A DNA stretch of 64,000 nt from an uncultured Dorea sp. (lineage in GTDB: Bacteria; Bacillota; Clostridia; Lachnospirales; Lachnospiraceae). How positions within the stretch are numbered: the stretch's first letter is position 1; the number at the start of each line of letters is the position of its first letter. The stretch is taken from assembly GCA_900543415.1 (NCBI GenBank), contig UQRE01000001.1, forward strand, positions 114,606 to 178,605, in the 5' to 3' direction. Shown in pieces: positions 62,303-64,000 of the stretch. The notes below the pieces were generated by a model that had not been told where the DNA came from, did no database searches, and was given only the letters and a program-made list of their open reading frames with translations. The translations under genes and the position numbers were made by a program.

Positions 62303-63832
62303 ATGGCGTTTACATTTCAGATTAATAACGATTTACAGTTCATCCATGATGAAGCGCTGCTTAGTATGGCGGAGGTAAACCATCCGCAGATCAAGAGACA
62401 GACGGTGCTTCCAACTGCCATCGTTGATCTGGTGGAGGATGAAACGAAGCTGAATGGATATGGCGTAAAAGAGAGTGAAAATTTTGGTGACCATCAGGTG
62501 GGAAGCTTTAAAATCGATATCGATCAGACCGGTTCGCCGATGGATGCGCCGTTGTATCTTCGTTTGAAATTTGCAGAGATGCCGGCAGAGCTTGCGGCAG
62601 AATCTTCGGAGTATGAAGGATGGCTTAGTCGCTCATGGATACAGGAAGAGTTTATTCATATAGATGAGCTTCCAATGACATTGGAATTGCCAAGAAGATA
62701 TAGTTTCCGCTATGTGGAACTGAAGGTTATTGATACATCACCGAAATGGCAGGCGGTCTTTTATAATCCGGTTGTGACCAGCGAAAATTCAGCTGATATG
62801 ACAAAAGTAAAGAAACCGGAAATCGAAGATGAGAAACTTGCTCGAATTTATCAAGTGGGACTAAAGACGTTGGCAGATTGTATGCAGGATGTGTTTGAAG
62901 ATGGACCGAAGAGAGACAGACGCTTATGGCTTGGTGATTTAAGACTTCAGGCACTTGCGAATTATGCAACTTTTGATAACAAAGAACTGGTGCGCAGATG
63001 TCTGTATCTGTTCGCGGGAATGACTACGGAAGGTGGAAGAATTTCTGCAAATGTATTTGTGAAGCTGAAAAATATCCCGGACGATACTTTTTTGTTTGAA
63101 TACAGTCTTTTCTTTATTTCAACTTTGTACGATTTAAATGAAGCTCACCCGGATATCAAGATTGTTAAGGAACTGTATCCGACTTGCAAAAAGCAGATGG
63201 ATATCACTCTGGGAATGTTTGATGAAAACGGAAAGCTTATAGTGGATGAAGATTATCCGGTGTTTGTTGACTGGTCCAATGAATTTAATAAAGATACAGC
63301 AGGGCAGGCGGAGACCATCTATGTTCTAAAGCAGTTTATTGAACTGGCAAAATTGGCAGAGGATGAAGAACTGAAGAAATATGAGGAAGCATTAGAACTC
63401 ATTTCGTCTTATGCAAAAAAACAGTTATATAATGAAGAGAAGAAGTTATTTGTTACAACCGGAAATGAATATAACATCGCCAGTCAGGTGTGGATGGTAC
63501 TTGCGAAGGTGATGTCTCCGGAAGAAAACAAAGAGATCATGAGAGCAATGATCGACCAGTTATTCCCGGTGAAAAATATTGCGACGCCGTATATGTATCA
63601 CCATATTGTAGAAGCGTTGTTTGAAGGCGGATTAGAAGAAGAGGCTATTCAGCTTATGAAAGATTACTGGGGAAAAATGATTGATCTTGGTGCCGATACT
63701 TTCTGGGAAGCATTTGATCCGGATCAACCGGATTATTCTCCATACGGAAGCCCGATCTTAAATAGCTATTGCCACGCATGGAGTTGTACATCGGTGTACT
63801 TGATTCATAAATATATATTAAAAGATTTTTAG
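62303..63832 (+). CDS. GH78-like glycoside hydrolase (alpha-L-rhamnosidase-type)
   Basis: 509 residues without signal peptide, so cytoplasmic. The N-terminal beta-rich part (1-165) precedes an (alpha/alpha)6 barrel with the GH78-type segment DGPKRDRRLWLGDLRLQA (200-217), then VDWSNEF and DTFWEAFDPDQPDYSPYG and a final SYCHAWSCTSVYLIHKYI. It is shorter than most alpha-L-rhamnosidases. It probably hydrolyses the glycoside taken up by the two transporters; rhamnose as the sugar is inferred from the family. ATG at 62303 after AGGAGG; an in-frame start 60 bases earlier lies inside the MFS gene. Confidence 0.82.
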   Translation: MAFTFQINNDLQFIHDEALLSMAEVNHPQIKRQTVLPTAIVDLVEDETKLNGYGVKESENFGDHQVGSFKIDIDQTGSPMDAPLYLRLKFAEMPAELAAESSEYEGWLSRSWIQEEFIHIDELPMTLELPRRYSFRYVELKVIDTSPKWQAVFYNPVVTSENSADMTKVKKPEIEDEKLARIYQVGLKTLADCMQDVFEDGPKRDRRLWLGDLRLQALANYATFDNKELVRRCLYLFAGMTTEGGRISANVFVKLKNIPDDTFLFEYSLFFISTLYDLNEAHPDIKIVKELYPTCKKQMDITLGMFDENGKLIVDEDYPVFVDWSNEFNKDTAGQAETIYVLKQFIELAKLAEDEELKKYEEALELISSYAKKQLYNEEKKLFVTTGNEYNIASQVWMVLAKVMSPEENKEIMRAMIDQLFPVKNIATPYMYHHIVEALFEGGLEEEAIQLMKDYWGKMIDLGADTFWEAFDPDQPDYSPYGSPILNSYCHAWSCTSVYLIHKYILKDF

Positions 63833-63841
63833 GGAAAGAAA

Positions 63842-63884
63842 CTGTCGCTTTAACGATGAAATAATCGTAAGGCGGCAGCTTTTG
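63842..63884 (+). terminator. Terminator of the glycoside operon
   Basis: CTGTCGCTTTAACGAT pairs with ATCGTAAGGCGGCAG (some G-U pairs) around GAAATA, followed by CTTTTG. Confidence 0.8.
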
Positions 63885-63905
63885 TGATATGAGAAATGGA
63901 GGAAA

Positions 63906-63962
63906 ATGAAGAAGCGAAAAGCCTTACAGGATTTAACGATTAAAGATAACCTGAATCCGTGA
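63906..63962 (+). pseudogene. 5' fragment of an Rpn/PD-(D/E)XK transposase gene
   Basis: After GGAGGAAA an ATG opens MKKRKALQDLTIKDN, the typical N-terminus of Rpn-family PD-(D/E)XK nuclease transposases, but the frame stops after 18 residues (LNP-stop) where relatives continue FMFGAVM. The sequence after 63950 is unrelated, so the gene is truncated by rearrangement. It runs to the window edge, so more may follow. Confidence 0.65.
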
Positions 63963-64000
63963 AACTGGTTGTTTTATGATGCCAATCCCAAATCGGATTG

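Overview
The window looks like the chromosome of a spore-forming Firmicute of class Clostridia, most likely family Lachnospiraceae. Support comes from moderate GC, strong AGGAGG ribosome sites, the sporulation genes spoIIR and a SPOCS/LysM protein, an L10-leader rplJ-rplL operon, and many protein types typical of gut Lachnospiraceae (M18 aminopeptidase, AGCS symporter, lysyl-tRNA synthetase with an extra tRNA-binding domain). Species cannot be fixed from the sequence alone. No rRNA, tRNA or CRISPR array was seen.

Layout. 1-7.3 kb: housekeeping genes argF, birA, a small conserved protein, coaX, dusB, then greA-lysS from a consensus promoter. 7.3-9.0 kb: a decayed insertion sequence with 19-bp terminal inverted repeats and an internally deleted transposase. 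9.0-16 kb: a giant secreted, probably wall-anchored PHP-domain metallohydrolase and a YibE/F membrane protein. 16-19.9 kb: an accessory scar holding winged-helix remnants, a truncated AbiEi antitoxin fused by deletion to a type I restriction hsdR lacking its nuclease domain, and a 52-residue remnant of a flavodoxin-ferredoxin protein. 19.9-30.2 kb: sugar and transport genes (ketose 3-epimerase, HAD phosphatase, dehydrogenase-like protein, AGCS symporter, xylulokinase), an aminopeptidase, a membrane-bound MerR regulator with a textbook operator, and uracil permease. 30.2-31.5 kb: L10 leader, rplJ, rplL. 31.5-41.5 kb: CPBP protease, a Na/Pi cotransporter behind a PhoP-box-like array, then leftward pncB-ddl-murF-HAD and malQ-plsC. 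41.6-54.1 kb: mostly rightward core genes (PrcB lipoprotein, SPOCS/LysM, ispE, GntR regulator, spoIIR, CDF transporter, acyl-ACP thioesterase, cvfB, dnaE, pfkA). 54.2-55.8 kb: a three-gene redox operon. 55.8-64 kb: a kinase-like protein, a membrane protein, a trigger-factor-like lipoprotein, an AraC-controlled glycoside uptake and hydrolysis operon, and a fragment of an Rpn/PD-(D/E)XK transposase gene.

The most striking observation is at 54263-54463. A 66-residue two-helix membrane protein has an in-frame TGA in the context CKTGG-TGA-GITSNP. The frame continues to a TAA that overlaps the ATG of a CcdA-type electron-transfer gene (TAATG), which is followed by a TlpA/ResA thioredoxin. A stem-loop with a suitably placed loop lies just downstream of the TGA. 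I read this as a probable selenoprotein in a membrane redox relay; standard gene calling misses it.

Other regulatory signals read from the DNA: a MerR operator in a 19-bp spacer, an 11-bp-periodic PhoP-type array before the phosphate transporter, an AbiEi-type operator, an inverted repeat carrying the -10 elements of two divergent promoters, and two genes (M18 aminopeptidase and uraA) whose Shine-Dalgarno is complementary to a segment just upstream.
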